The position numbers and the translations under genes were made by a program. The notes under the pieces were generated by a model that worked only from the letters and a program-made list of their open reading frames with translations, did not search any database and had not been told where the DNA came from. This document shows positions 20,810 through 27,600 of a DNA stretch of 27,600 nucleotides, in pieces (position 1 is the first letter of the stretch; every line of letters begins with the position of its first letter). The stretch covers positions 1-27,600 of the forward strand of contig JABMPK010000081.1 of assembly GCA_013203725.1 (NCBI GenBank), read 5' to 3'. The stretch comes from Candidatus Uhrbacteria bacterium (GTDB lineage Bacteria > Patescibacteriota > Patescibacteriia > UBA9934 > UBA11717).

Positions 20810-22216
20810 TTACTTGAAGTTGATCCCAAGTTGAGCTTGCGCTACGCCCACGCCAGGGCTTGCGACACCTCCGCAGATCGACAGTGTTGGATGAACAGTG
20901 GGGAGTCCAAGCTCCACTCCAAAGCACCCTTGAACGCTCACGATCGGAGGCGCGTCGATGTAGACCGACACGTATGCACCCGCGAATGGGTGAACGATGG
21001 CCTTCCTCGTGAGGAAGTACCGCGCACCGAACACGGGGCCAACGAGCAGGTAATCCACCTCCACCTCAGCTCCAGCGGAATCTTCTGTTCTCCACTTGGC
21101 GAACGACGCCTGACCACCAACCCCAATCTCCAGATTGGCGACGAAGTTGATGTGCCCCATGATCGAGAACCCACCAAAGTGCGTTCTGGACAGGAAGATG
21201 TAGGACCCGAAGACCCCGATGCTTCCTGTGATCTTGTGCTCCTGCGAAGTGCTGACGTTGCCCCCAACCTGGAGGTCTAGCACCATCACCGGCTCCATCG
21301 ATTGCGGGAAGAACGCGTATCCGCTGTGGACCTCTCCTCGCAGAGAGAGCACCGTCACCTTGCCGACGCCGCTCTCCTTGTCGAGGAACGACTTCACGAC
21401 CCGTAGGCCCGCGACATCTCCCTCAGCCGGACCATCGAGCAGCGCCGTCTTCCACTCCAACTCGCTCGTCAAGACACAGTCCTTCACGGAATTCCTGGGC
21501 AGGACGAACGATCGTCCGTACCAGACTCCGTCTACCTTCCACCTCACCACATGCGTGCCGGGAAGAAGCTGACTCACGTCTCGCTGTCCGTCGATCACCA
21601 GGTCTTCGAATACGAACTGGCTGTGGACAGCGATCCGGTTGCTGTTGTCGGGCTCGCGCCACTTCTCCACGATCACCTTCATCTTGTAGTACTGCTCGAG
21701 GATGTCGGGACCGTATCCGAATGTCCATTCCACCTCGTGCATGGCAAGAGCGTCCATGAACGCGCTTTCCACGTCCTTGGTACTCGCCTTCAGGTAGCTG
21801 GCGAACATGCCCTTCCAGAACAGGAGCTTCGCGATCTCTTCTGGAGGAACCGTCTCCGAGATGCACGGGAGCACCCGGTCGTGGTACTCCATCAGTTCGG
21901 CCACCTTCTCGGTGTCCAGATCATCGATGGCTTGCTGCGCCACCGTGAGCATCGTGCCCAACTCCGCGTTCGTGATCTCGGTGCCCATGTCGCAGTTCGC
22001 AACCCGCGTCGCTCCTGCGATCCAGAGATCCTGCGATCCCGGGAACTCGAGCGATCCCATGGTGCGGAACTCACGACCACCGGACACGCTTTCTGCTCTC
22101 TCCATCACACTCTTCGCGGTGTCCAGATTCCCGTCGTAGATGACGAGCTCTGCCGCGAGCGAGCTTGCTGGTAGCACTGCCACCATCAAACCCGCAAAAA
22201 TCGCCCTGTATTTCAT
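20810..22216 (-). CDS. Exported protein with PEGA-like segment and beta-rich C-terminal half
   Basis: 468 aa. Signal peptide MKYRAIFAGLMVAVLPASSLAA. Residues about 25-190 are helical with Cys residues. Residues about 200-245 (FEDLVIDGQRDVSQLLPGTH, VRWKVDGVWYGRSFVL) look like a PEGA-type beta module. Residues about 270-468 alternate polar and hydrophobic residues with many Gly (GSIGVFGSYIFLS, GGFSIMGHINFVANLEIGVGG, VGPVFGARYFL), like outer-membrane barrel strands, though the end INFK lacks the usual final aromatic. I know this layout from Gram-negative, Myxococcota-like proteins. Its presence is surprising if the host has no outer membrane. Shine-Dalgarno GAGGAGGG. The most GC-rich gene here. 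Confidence 0.75.
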   Translation of the reverse strand: MKYRAIFAGLMVAVLPASSLAAELVIYDGNLDTAKSVMERAESVSGGREFRTMGSLEFPGSQDLWIAGATRVANCDMGTEITNAELGTMLTVAQQAIDDLDTEKVAELMEYHDRVLPCISETVPPEEIAKLLFWKGMFASYLKASTKDVESAFMDALAMHEVEWTFGYGPDILEQYYKMKVIVEKWREPDNSNRIAVHSQFVFEDLVIDGQRDVSQLLPGTHVVRWKVDGVWYGRSFVLPRNSVKDCVLTSELEWKTALLDGPAEGDVAGLRVVKSFLDKESGVGKVTVLSLRGEVHSGYAFFPQSMEPVMVLDLQVGGNVSTSQEHKITGSIGVFGSYIFLSRTHFGGFSIMGHINFVANLEIGVGGQASFAKWRTEDSAGAEVEVDYLLVGPVFGARYFLTRKAIVHPFAGAYVSVYIDAPPIVSVQGCFGVELGLPTVHPTLSICGGVASPGVGVAQAQLGINFK

Positions 22217-22296
22217 GATTTTCCCTCCTCAGTATCTTCGTTTGTTGTCTATCAACATGTTGACGTTATCCGAAAACTGAGAAAATGTCAAGGCTT

Positions 22297-22305
22297 TGGT
22301 ATAAT
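22297..22305 (+). promoter_or_regulatory. Extended -10 promoter of the antiporter-tsaDE operon
   Basis: TGGTATAAT (22297-22305) ends nine bases before the ATG at 22315, so the mRNA should begin at or next to the start codon. The same TTTGGTATAAT string stands before the 17974 gene. A minus-strand TTGACA (22292-22287), possibly for the 22216 gene, lies directly beside it. Confidence 0.7.
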
Positions 22306-22314
22306 GATTGGACT

Positions 22315-23328
22315 ATGTTAATACCCATGTTAATCCTTGCCGCAGGTTTGATCGTCTTGATAGTCGGAGCAGACCAGCTTGTTAAAGGGGCGTCATCAAT
22401 TGCAGTTAAGTTTGGACTATCTAGTTTACTAATCGGATTGACAGTCGTTGCGTTTGGATCGTCAGCGCCAGAGATGATTGTGAATATTTTCGCGTCTTTA
22501 AGGGGCTCATACGACGTTGCATTGGGTAACGTTATGGGATCCAATATCGCGAACGTTTTATTGATACTTGGAATCGCTGCGATAATCCGCCCGCTTCGTG
22601 TCCAGAGAGTTACAATTTTCAGAGAGATTCCGTTTGCTATACTTGCGATGTTTGTTTTGTTGGCGATGGTATCGGATATGTATCTGAGTGGAGGTGCAGC
22701 GGCTCAAGATATTCTGAGTCGTGGCGAAGGGCTGACCTTGATTGGATTCTTCGCGATATTTTTGTACTCAGCGTTTCTGTCAGCCACACATGTTAAACAT
22801 GATGACCCGATCAAAAAGAAGAAGGGTAGCGATGAAGACGAAATCATGGAGCTCAAAGAATACTCAACAGGACTATCGATTGTGATGATCGTCGGAGGAT
22901 TAATTGGTCTAACAATCGGTGGTCAGTTGATTGTAGAGAGCGCCATTACGATTGCGAAAGGTTTTGGAGTGAGCGAGGCGTTGATCGCGGTCACGATTGT
23001 GGCTATTGGAACATCGTTACCAGAGCTTGCAGCATCCGGAGTTGCGGCTTATCGCGGAAACACGGATCTCGCAGTTGGGAACGTCGTTGGTTCAAATATC
23101 TTCAACGTACTTTGGATTTTAGGACTGTCTTCTACGATCAATCCACTTCCAATTAGCGCCGGTGCATCTGTAGATATAATGCTTGCACTTTCAGCTACAT
23201 TTCTCTTGTTCCCATTCCTATTTAACAAAAACTCAAAAGGAAAATCCGGCACCATTGAACGTTGGGAGGGTATTGCTTTTGTGATCGCGTACATTCTATT
23301 CATTGTATTCGCTATTTGGCGTGGTTAG
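22315..23328 (+). CDS. Calcium/sodium antiporter (CaCA family, YrbG-like)
   Basis: 337 aa, about ten membrane segments in two inverted halves joined by a charged loop (HDDPIKKKKGSDEDEIMELKE, near residue 165-185). Each half holds the ion-binding alpha repeat: GLTVVAFGSSAPEMIVN with GNVMGSNIANVLLILG, and AVTIVAIGTSLPELAAS with GNVVGSNIFNVLWILG. These exchange Ca2+ for Na+ (or H+) across the cytoplasmic membrane. The ATG at 22315 is preferred to 22285 because the latter lies before the -10 box. Two bases separate its stop from the tsaDE ATG, so the genes form an operon. Confidence 0.95.
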   Translation: MLIPMLILAAGLIVLIVGADQLVKGASSIAVKFGLSSLLIGLTVVAFGSSAPEMIVNIFASLRGSYDVALGNVMGSNIANVLLILGIAAIIRPLRVQRVTIFREIPFAILAMFVLLAMVSDMYLSGGAAAQDILSRGEGLTLIGFFAIFLYSAFLSATHVKHDDPIKKKKGSDEDEIMELKEYSTGLSIVMIVGGLIGLTIGGQLIVESAITIAKGFGVSEALIAVTIVAIGTSLPELAASGVAAYRGNTDLAVGNVVGSNIFNVLWILGLSSTINPLPISAGASVDIMLALSATFLLFPFLFNKNSKGKSGTIERWEGIAFVIAYILFIVFAIWRG

Positions 23329-23330
23329 GT

Positions 23331-24857
23331 ATGAAGATTTTAGCTATTGAATCAAGCTGTGATGAGACGGCCGTCGCGATTGTGGAAGAACGCGAAGGTC
23401 GTTTTACTGTTTTAGAAAATGTAGTGTCATCGCAGATTGCAACGCATGCAAAGTTTGGCGGAGTCGTACCAGAAGTTGCTGCACGACTGCATGTACCGGT
23501 ACTTCCAGAAATACTCGGAGCTATGACCATGTGGAAACGTGGTGACATTGATGCTATTGCTGTGACAACAGGGCCTGGGTTGGCGACTGCATTACGCGTT
23601 GGTGTGGAGACTGCAAAAGCGCTCGCTGTGACCTGGCAGATTCCGTTGATACCGGTGGATCACATGGAAGGTCACATTTATGCAAACATTCTAGACACCC
23701 CAATTCCCAATTCCCAATTCCCAATTCTATGCTTGATTGTATCTGGCGGTCACACCGAGCTTGTGCTTATGAAGGCTCACGGAAAGTACGAACTTATAGG
23801 TCAGACGCGCGACGACGCAGCAGGGGAGGCGTTTGATAAGACAGCGGCACAGCTAGGCTTGCCGTATCCAGGTGGCCCGAATATCGATAGAGTAGCAAAA
23901 GACGGTAGGCGTGATGCGATTGATTTTCCTAGACCGATGTTGAACTCTGGAGATTATGACTTTTCTTTTTCTGGACTGAAGACAGCTGTGCGTTACTATA
24001 TTTCGGAGCAGAAAAAATTAAGTGAACAGAATGTGGCAGATATCGCTGCAAGTTTTCAGCAGGCGTTGATCGACGTGTTGGTCAAGAAGTCTTACAAGGC
24101 CGCTCAGGAGTTCAACGTGAATTCTGTTTTGTTGTGCGGAGGTGTTTCTGCGAGCAAAGAGTTGCGTGAACAGTTTGCGGAGGTCTTTGGCGACACAAAC
24201 ATTGAGGTGATCATGCCGAACATGAAGTACACAACAGACAATGCAGCGATGATCGGTGCCGCGGGACTGCAAAATATCAAAAACGGATATAAGGAGATAG
24301 ACCCTTTTATCGTAGACGCAGATCCTGGAAAAATTCTAGGAGGGAAGTGGAAGTGGGAGGATGAAACTCGCGGTATCGTGAATAAGAGAGCTGCAAGTAT
24401 GTTGACCGAGCTTTCCAGCCCGTCGACCAGCGGTGCTCAGCGCTTTGAGACGTCATCGGTTCATGAAATGCATGAGGTTGCCATGAATTTGGTTGGTGAT
24501 CTTATAAAGGCGCACGTTGTTTTGTTGAAAGGCGACTTGGGATCTGGAAAAACTACTTTTGCGCAGGGTGTTGCGCTGGCGTTTGGAGAGAACAAGCCGG
24601 TTCGCAGTCCAACCTTCACACTTGTGAACGAGTACCCGGTGCACAACGACAAGATTGACCGTATCGTGCACGTTGACCTTTACCGTCTAGATAAACTCGA
24701 TGCTGAAGAGTCACGCAATCTTGGTCTCGAAGTTTTCTTGAATGACCCAAGGTCACTTGTACTTATAGAATGGCCGGAAAGATCCGAGATTGAGCTTGAT
24801 GGGATGGAGCTGCAGTTCACGATTGAAGGCGGAAAACATATTGTAGAAAAAAACTGA
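23331..24857 (+). CDS. tsaD-tsaE: TsaD-TsaE fusion: tRNA threonylcarbamoyl-adenosine (t6A) synthesis enzyme and its ATPase
   Basis: 508 aa, two proteins in one. Residues 1-345 are TsaD: KILAIESSCDETAVAIVE, PEVAARLHVPVLPEIL, the metal site HMEGH, LIVSGGHTEL, GEAFDKTAAQLGLPYPGGP, FSFSGLKTAVRYY and MKYTTDNAAMIG. Residues about 370-508 are TsaE: Walker A GDLGSGKTTFAQG (about 401-412), SPTFTLVNEY and HVDLYRLD. TsaD transfers threonylcarbamoyl from its AMP adduct to A37 of ANN-reading tRNAs; TsaE is the ATPase that resets the TsaBDE complex. TsaB is not in the window. The start at 23331 is two bases after the antiporter stop; no Shine-Dalgarno. A 7-base tandem repeat lies in the TsaD part. The stop overlaps a terminator of the convergent gene. 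Confidence 0.95.
   Translation: MKILAIESSCDETAVAIVEEREGRFTVLENVVSSQIATHAKFGGVVPEVAARLHVPVLPEILGAMTMWKRGDIDAIAVTTGPGLATALRVGVETAKALAVTWQIPLIPVDHMEGHIYANILDTPIPNSQFPILCLIVSGGHTELVLMKAHGKYELIGQTRDDAAGEAFDKTAAQLGLPYPGGPNIDRVAKDGRRDAIDFPRPMLNSGDYDFSFSGLKTAVRYYISEQKKLSEQNVADIAASFQQALIDVLVKKSYKAAQEFNVNSVLLCGGVSASKELREQFAEVFGDTNIEVIMPNMKYTTDNAAMIGAAGLQNIKNGYKEIDPFIVDADPGKILGGKWKWEDETRGIVNKRAASMLTELSSPSTSGAQRFETSSVHEMHEVAMNLVGDLIKAHVVLLKGDLGSGKTTFAQGVALAFGENKPVRSPTFTLVNEYPVHNDKIDRIVHVDLYRLDKLDAEESRNLGLEVFLNDPRSLVLIEWPERSEIELDGMELQFTIEGGKHIVEKN
23699..23726 (+). repeat. Heptanucleotide tandem repeat, four copies of CCCAATT, inside tsaD
   Basis: Four perfect copies end to end, translated as PIPNSQFPI in the loop between HMEGHIYANILD and LCLIVSGGH. 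The unit is not a multiple of three, so gain or loss of one unit shifts the frame. Confidence 0.95.
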
Positions 24858-24878
24858 GCCGACCCAGGGGGTCGGCTC
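24850..24878 (-). terminator. Terminator of the 91-aa gene
   Basis: GAGCCGACCC (24856-24865) with GGGTCGGCTC (24869-24878), loop AGG, followed on the minus strand by AGTTTTTTT. The TsaDE stop codon (24855-24857) overlaps the stem. Confidence 0.9.
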
Positions 24879-24883
24879 GTCGT

Positions 24884-25159
24884 CTATAGGGCGAGCTTGC
24901 GCGTGCACCGGCCGGCGGGTCCATGCAGGAGCTCGAGTTCGAACGCGGCGTTACGAGCTTCGACATACTGGCGATCCAGCAGTCCGCTTGAGTTACCTTC
25001 TTTGTCCGCAGGGTACTCGTATCCGATCGCATCTGGCTTGCCAGAGATCGGGATCGGTCGTGGCTTGCTCGGAAGCAAGAGCCGTTTTTCGAGGTGTCGC
25101 AGAGAGATGCAAGTAAGCACCCGTCGTACTCCGGAGTTGTCGTCAGTCAGCATCAGCAT
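24884..25159 (-). CDS. Small unknown 91-aa protein, GC-rich gene
   Basis: 91 aa. AAGGAG stands upstream of the ATG at 25159; a second ATG two codons later (25153) is also possible. The protein is basic (RRVLTCISLRHLEKRLLLPS, PRPIPISGKPDAIGYEY, then a helix LLDRQYVEARNAAFELELLH). No domain is recognised. It is convergent with tsaDE. Its TTGACA box lies in the terminator loop of the upstream secreted-protein gene. Confidence 0.68.
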   Translation of the reverse strand: MLMLTDDNSGVRRVLTCISLRHLEKRLLLPSKPRPIPISGKPDAIGYEYPADKEGNSSGLLDRQYVEARNAAFELELLHGPAGRCTRKLAL

Positions 25160-25183
25160 TCTCCTTCAGCTTCAGGTTACACT

Positions 25184-25220
25184 AAGATAAACAAAAAACA
25201 GGCTTTTGTCAAGCCTGTTT
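25184..25220 (-). terminator. Combined terminator (25225 gene) and promoter (91-aa gene)
   Basis: AACAGGCTT (25197-25205) pairs with AAGCCTGTT (25211-25219) and T6 follows on the minus strand. The loop and stem edge hold TTGACA (25212-25207); 17 bases on comes TATCTT (25189-25184). So the end of one gene and the promoter of the next share the same bases. Confidence 0.8.
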
Positions 25221-25224
25221 CTTG

Positions 25225-26523
25225 CTATTTGGTTGCTGCTGTTCGGAGCATATATCCTCTGACCGATTGCGGGAATCCGTCTTCGAATTTATTCTGCACG
25301 TAAAATATGCTAGAGAAGTAATCGTGTCTTTCCTGTAGCTTCTCGTGATTCACCGCTTCGTCTGGAAGCGTTAGAACTTTTGAAAACGTAGGGTCATTGA
25401 ATAACTCCTGGTAATCCGCTTCGTTTTGAACAACGTAAGTTTTAATTGAAGGGTCTCCTGGGTACATCTCCATTTCTGCATAGAAGTACACTGTAGAATC
25501 TGACGCAGACCGGAACGGAATGTTTTGCGGGATATTCAAGATTCCGTGATTTGGTAGGTTGCCCAGAAGTATCGCTACGTAGAGCGCGCCATCTTCTCCA
25601 ATCCACCCCAATGAGCGGTCAGTGATAGCCTGAGGCTCGTACAGGCTCTGGTACATCAACTTATACATCAGAGTATTATCTACCAAGGCTAGAAGCGTTG
25701 GTTCTTTCTTTGCAAAACCAATCTTTGTTAGTTTGTACCCATCAGTTAGGTAAACTCCATTATCGATCTGACCAATTGTATACCCCGGCAACTTACTCGT
25801 CTGCAAAAGGTAAGGGAATTTTTCCACAGCTGGCACTGATTGGCGGCTTGAAACTCTGGCTACTGCAAAGGCAGTATTAGGCTCGAATACATTCGGACGA
25901 GGAACCCAGAAGTTGCTCATTGTTCCGTATGATGATGCGCTCACTGTTACCAGCTGGTTGCTGATTATTCTTGGATGCACATTCTCCAGACCAGTCTGCT
26001 CAAGATACTCGTCGTAGTCGATCCAAAGATCGGTTGTTAGATAGTATGGGTTGAGAAGTAACCAGTCCGCCGTATTTGAATACTCGCTTTTTACAAGGAT
26101 CTTCCCGTCCTTCATCTTGATAGTCCCTTTTACTGGGTTTGCGCGACTTCCGCAGCGGTCACAAAACCTTTCTACAGGAAGAAAATACCCTGTACGAACT
26201 ATTCGCTGCATGTCAGCGTAGTATAGAAAAAGCTCAGAGTCGTTCACTAGAGGAACGATCCCTCTTGAGCGAAGTCCACCGTCGTCCACTGCATGTTGAA
26301 GATGCAGGTTATCAAACGTGTACCGCTTCACAATGTAACCATCGTGGTCCCACTCATTTGTCGAGGCATTCCAGACAACATCGCTTCTATCGGGGTTCCA
26401 AAGCGGCGCAGGGTATGTGTTAGCTCCGGCCAGAGACGCTGAGGGAACAGTTAATACGCTTAACGTTATGATGATAACAAGAGCCGTGAAGACTCGCATT
26501 GCGATTGGGTGAAGTTTATTCAT
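25225..26523 (-). CDS. Secreted protein, paralogue of the 13896-15107 product
   Basis: 432 aa from ATG 26523. The longer frame upstream to 26628 runs through the rsmE end and a terminator, so it is not the start. Signal peptide: MNKLHPIAMRVFTALVIIIT, then LSVLTVPSASLA. Shared blocks with the paralogue: GYIVKRYTFDN, GTIKMKDGK, WLLLNPYYLTTDLWID, RPNVFEPNT, GQIDNGVYLTDGYKLTKIGF, WIGEDGALYVA, GILNIPQNIPFRS and NEADYQELFNDPTFSKVLTL followed by PDEAVNH. The Cys pair is CDRC. A promoter in the preceding terminator puts the transcript start within a few bases of the ATG. Likely surface or exported; role unknown. Confidence 0.85.
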   Translation of the reverse strand: MNKLHPIAMRVFTALVIIITLSVLTVPSASLAGANTYPAPLWNPDRSDVVWNASTNEWDHDGYIVKRYTFDNLHLQHAVDDGGLRSRGIVPLVNDSELFLYYADMQRIVRTGYFLPVERFCDRCGSRANPVKGTIKMKDGKILVKSEYSNTADWLLLNPYYLTTDLWIDYDEYLEQTGLENVHPRIISNQLVTVSASSYGTMSNFWVPRPNVFEPNTAFAVARVSSRQSVPAVEKFPYLLQTSKLPGYTIGQIDNGVYLTDGYKLTKIGFAKKEPTLLALVDNTLMYKLMYQSLYEPQAITDRSLGWIGEDGALYVAILLGNLPNHGILNIPQNIPFRSASDSTVYFYAEMEMYPGDPSIKTYVVQNEADYQELFNDPTFSKVLTLPDEAVNHEKLQERHDYFSSIFYVQNKFEDGFPQSVRGYMLRTAATK

Positions 26524-26533
26524 ATATACTTGT

Positions 26534-26571
26534 TTTCTATCAAAAAACAGGATTGTTGTCAATCCTGTTTT
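26534..26571 (-). terminator. Combined terminator (rsmE) and promoter (25225 gene)
   Basis: AAAACAGGATT (26544-26554) pairs with AATCCTGTTTT (26561-26571), loop GTTGTC, T6 on the minus strand. TTGACA (26562-26557) lies over the loop; 17 bases on comes TAGAAA (26539-26534). The rsmE stop (26570) is at the stem edge. Confidence 0.75.
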
Positions 26572-27253
26572 ATAACTTTGATAACGCCACGACAACAGCT
26601 GTATCTGCGCGTAACTGATGATCGCCAAGTGACGCGATGCAGGCTCCGAGCGACTCAGCTACTCGTGTCTCCTCGTCTGTGAATCCACCCTCTGGTCCAA
26701 TAAGTAATGTGTTCACGTTCTTCGGGCACTCGCCGATGTCAAACTGTGTCGCAGACGAACACAGTACAACCTCATTATGAGACTCCAGCACTTGCTGAAA
26801 TGTCTGCACGCCTTCCACCTGCGGAAGCCACGCGCGGCCACATTGTTCTGCAGCTTCTTTGACTATTAACTTCCATCGTGGGGGAGTGGTTTCTGGTCGC
26901 TTGATTACTCGGTCAGTAATCATCGGTACAATATTCCACACACCGAGTTCAGTCGCTTTCTCAAGCACCCATCGCATGCGGTCCTTTTTTAGAATTCCGA
27001 TAGCGAGTGTCATTTCTCGTCCGCGTGGTTGAACTTTGGACGAATCTACTTTTGCAATTATGCCGTCTTTGCCGATGTGCGCAATTGTACAGTCCGCAAC
27101 ATTACCAACACCGTCAAAAAAACGTACTTGGTCGCCTGTGTGCAGTCTGAGTACAGACGTCATCTGTTTGTAGAGCTCGCCGACTTTCATAATCACCGCG
27201 TCGTCATTCATAGCAGACGGGTCAATGTGAAATTGTCGTGCATTTGTAATCAT
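26570..27253 (-). CDS. rsmE: 16S rRNA m3U1498 methyltransferase RsmE
   Basis: 227 aa from ATG 27253 (MITNARQFHIDP). RsmE is a SPOUT-fold enzyme that methylates N3 of U1498 in 16S rRNA with SAM. An N-terminal PUA-like beta domain (residues 1-70, LHTGDQVRFFDGVGN) is followed by the knot domain: LAIGILKKDRMRWVLEKATELGV, RWKLIVKEAAEQCGRAWLP, LLIGPEGGFTDEE and LGDHQLRADTAVVVAL. The last two are the SAM-binding knot loops (LR.DTA). Only one base separates it from the stop of the pilus ATPase gene, so it is translated from the same mRNA. An upstream in-frame start at 27286 would lie inside that gene. Confidence 0.95.
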   Translation of the reverse strand: MITNARQFHIDPSAMNDDAVIMKVGELYKQMTSVLRLHTGDQVRFFDGVGNVADCTIAHIGKDGIIAKVDSSKVQPRGREMTLAIGILKKDRMRWVLEKATELGVWNIVPMITDRVIKRPETTPPRWKLIVKEAAEQCGRAWLPQVEGVQTFQQVLESHNEVVLCSSATQFDIGECPKNVNTLLIGPEGGFTDEETRVAESLGACIASLGDHQLRADTAVVVALSKL

Positions 27254-27254
27254 A

Positions 27255-27600
27255 TTATATAGCGGCAACTCGGAGAACCTCGTCAACTGACGTTAGCCCC
27301 TCCATAGCTTTTAATATTCCGTCTTGAAGCATTGTGACCATTCCTTGTTCTGACGCAATCTTACGCATGTCTTGGTCGGACACTTGCCCGGATCGGATCA
27401 CTGCTTCTACTGATGGGTTCACGACTAGAATTTCGTAAATACCGACACGCCCTTTGAATCCGCTTGTGCAGTCGGGGCAAGTTTTGGACGCCTCACTTGG
27501 AGCTTTGAACGTTGCCGTCGCAAGATCGGGAGCCTCTCCAGAGTTTGCTGGAATTTCAGTAATGATACCATTAACTTTTGTTGTCTCCTCTGCGCTGAGC
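27255..27600 (-). CDS. pilB: Type IV pilus assembly / type II secretion ATPase, C-terminus only
   Basis: 114 codons to the stop TAA 27257-27255; the rest lies right of the window. The segment KTCPDCTSGFKGRVGIYEIL is the second half of the tetracysteine region and the conserved GF.GR.GIYE motif of PilB/GspE ATPases. The end (IRSGQVSDQDMRKIASEQGM, TMLQDGILKAMEGLTSVDEVLRV) is the usual C-terminal helix bundle. It powers pilus extension at the cytoplasmic membrane. PilB and GspE cannot be told apart from this part alone; the pilus role is the usual one in this group. Confidence 0.9.
   Translation of the reverse strand, partial: LSAEETTKVNGIITEIPANSGEAPDLATATFKAPSEASKTCPDCTSGFKGRVGIYEILVVNPSVEAVIRSGQVSDQDMRKIASEQGMVTMLQDGILKAMEGLTSVDEVLRVAAI

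Noticed and set aside
21551..22174. 207-aa plus-strand ORF (and other ORFs over 20810-22216)
   Set aside because: Antisense to the exported protein gene, which has a signal peptide, Shine-Dalgarno and terminator; the ORF is an effect of high GC.
25225..26628. Longer start for the secreted paralogue at 26628
   Set aside because: The added 35 residues translate the rsmE end and its terminator; ATG 26523 gives a clean signal peptide.
1..27600. CRISPR arrays
   Set aside because: No regularly spaced repeats were seen; the only repeats are the 99-base pair and the CCCAATT run.

Overview
The window reads as part of the chromosome of an uncultured bacterium, most likely a member of the Candidate Phyla Radiation (Patescibacteria). 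This is inference. It rests on small gene neighbourhoods, a TrmB-type regulator, a type IV pilus ATPase next to rsmE, several genes with a TATAAT box so close to the ATG that the mRNA should be leaderless, and a threonylcarbamoyl-adenosine gene in which tsaD and tsaE are one ORF. TGA is used as a stop and TGG as Trp, so the code is the standard one.

Left part (1-8762) is a mobile region, almost entirely on the minus strand. Bases 1-21 are the 3' end of a tRNA gene on the plus strand, and a large serine recombinase (1666 to the left edge) runs antisense into it, which marks an element inserted at a tRNA. It is followed by a MerR-like regulator with a strong promoter and a 28-base operator over its start codon, a one-polypeptide restriction-modification enzyme (nuclease, N6-methylase and specificity domains), and a small conserved protein with its own operator. 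A second unit (8762-5741) is a three-gene operon: helix-turn-helix protein, membrane protein, second large serine recombinase.

Right part (8774-27600) alternates two kinds of gene. One kind has moderate GC, usually no Shine-Dalgarno and often leaderless promoters: an unknown helical protein, TrmB regulator, two paralogous secreted proteins, CapA-like phosphoesterase, nuclease-like protein, Ca/Na antiporter with tsaDE, rsmE and pilB. The other kind is clearly GC-richer (hand count 38/60 at 21841-21900 against 25/60 at 22621-22680 and 20/60 at 2221-2280). These genes mostly have a good Shine-Dalgarno, often a TTGACA promoter, and usually a strong GC hairpin terminator: unknown 283-aa protein, SPFH protein, unknown 118-aa protein, small membrane protein, GGDEF protein, 67-aa protein, HD phosphohydrolase, exported beta-rich protein and a 91-aa protein. 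They look like self-contained transcription units set one by one into the backbone.

The most interesting points are: the recombinase-tRNA junction; terminators whose loop holds the -35 box of the next gene (three cases); the TsaD-TsaE fusion with a heptanucleotide repeat inside it; a GGDEF domain with an 11-residue insertion between its I-site and its active site; a new family of secreted proteins with a CxxC pair; and a 99-base dispersed repeat, one copy of which lies in a possible 200-base miniature element.
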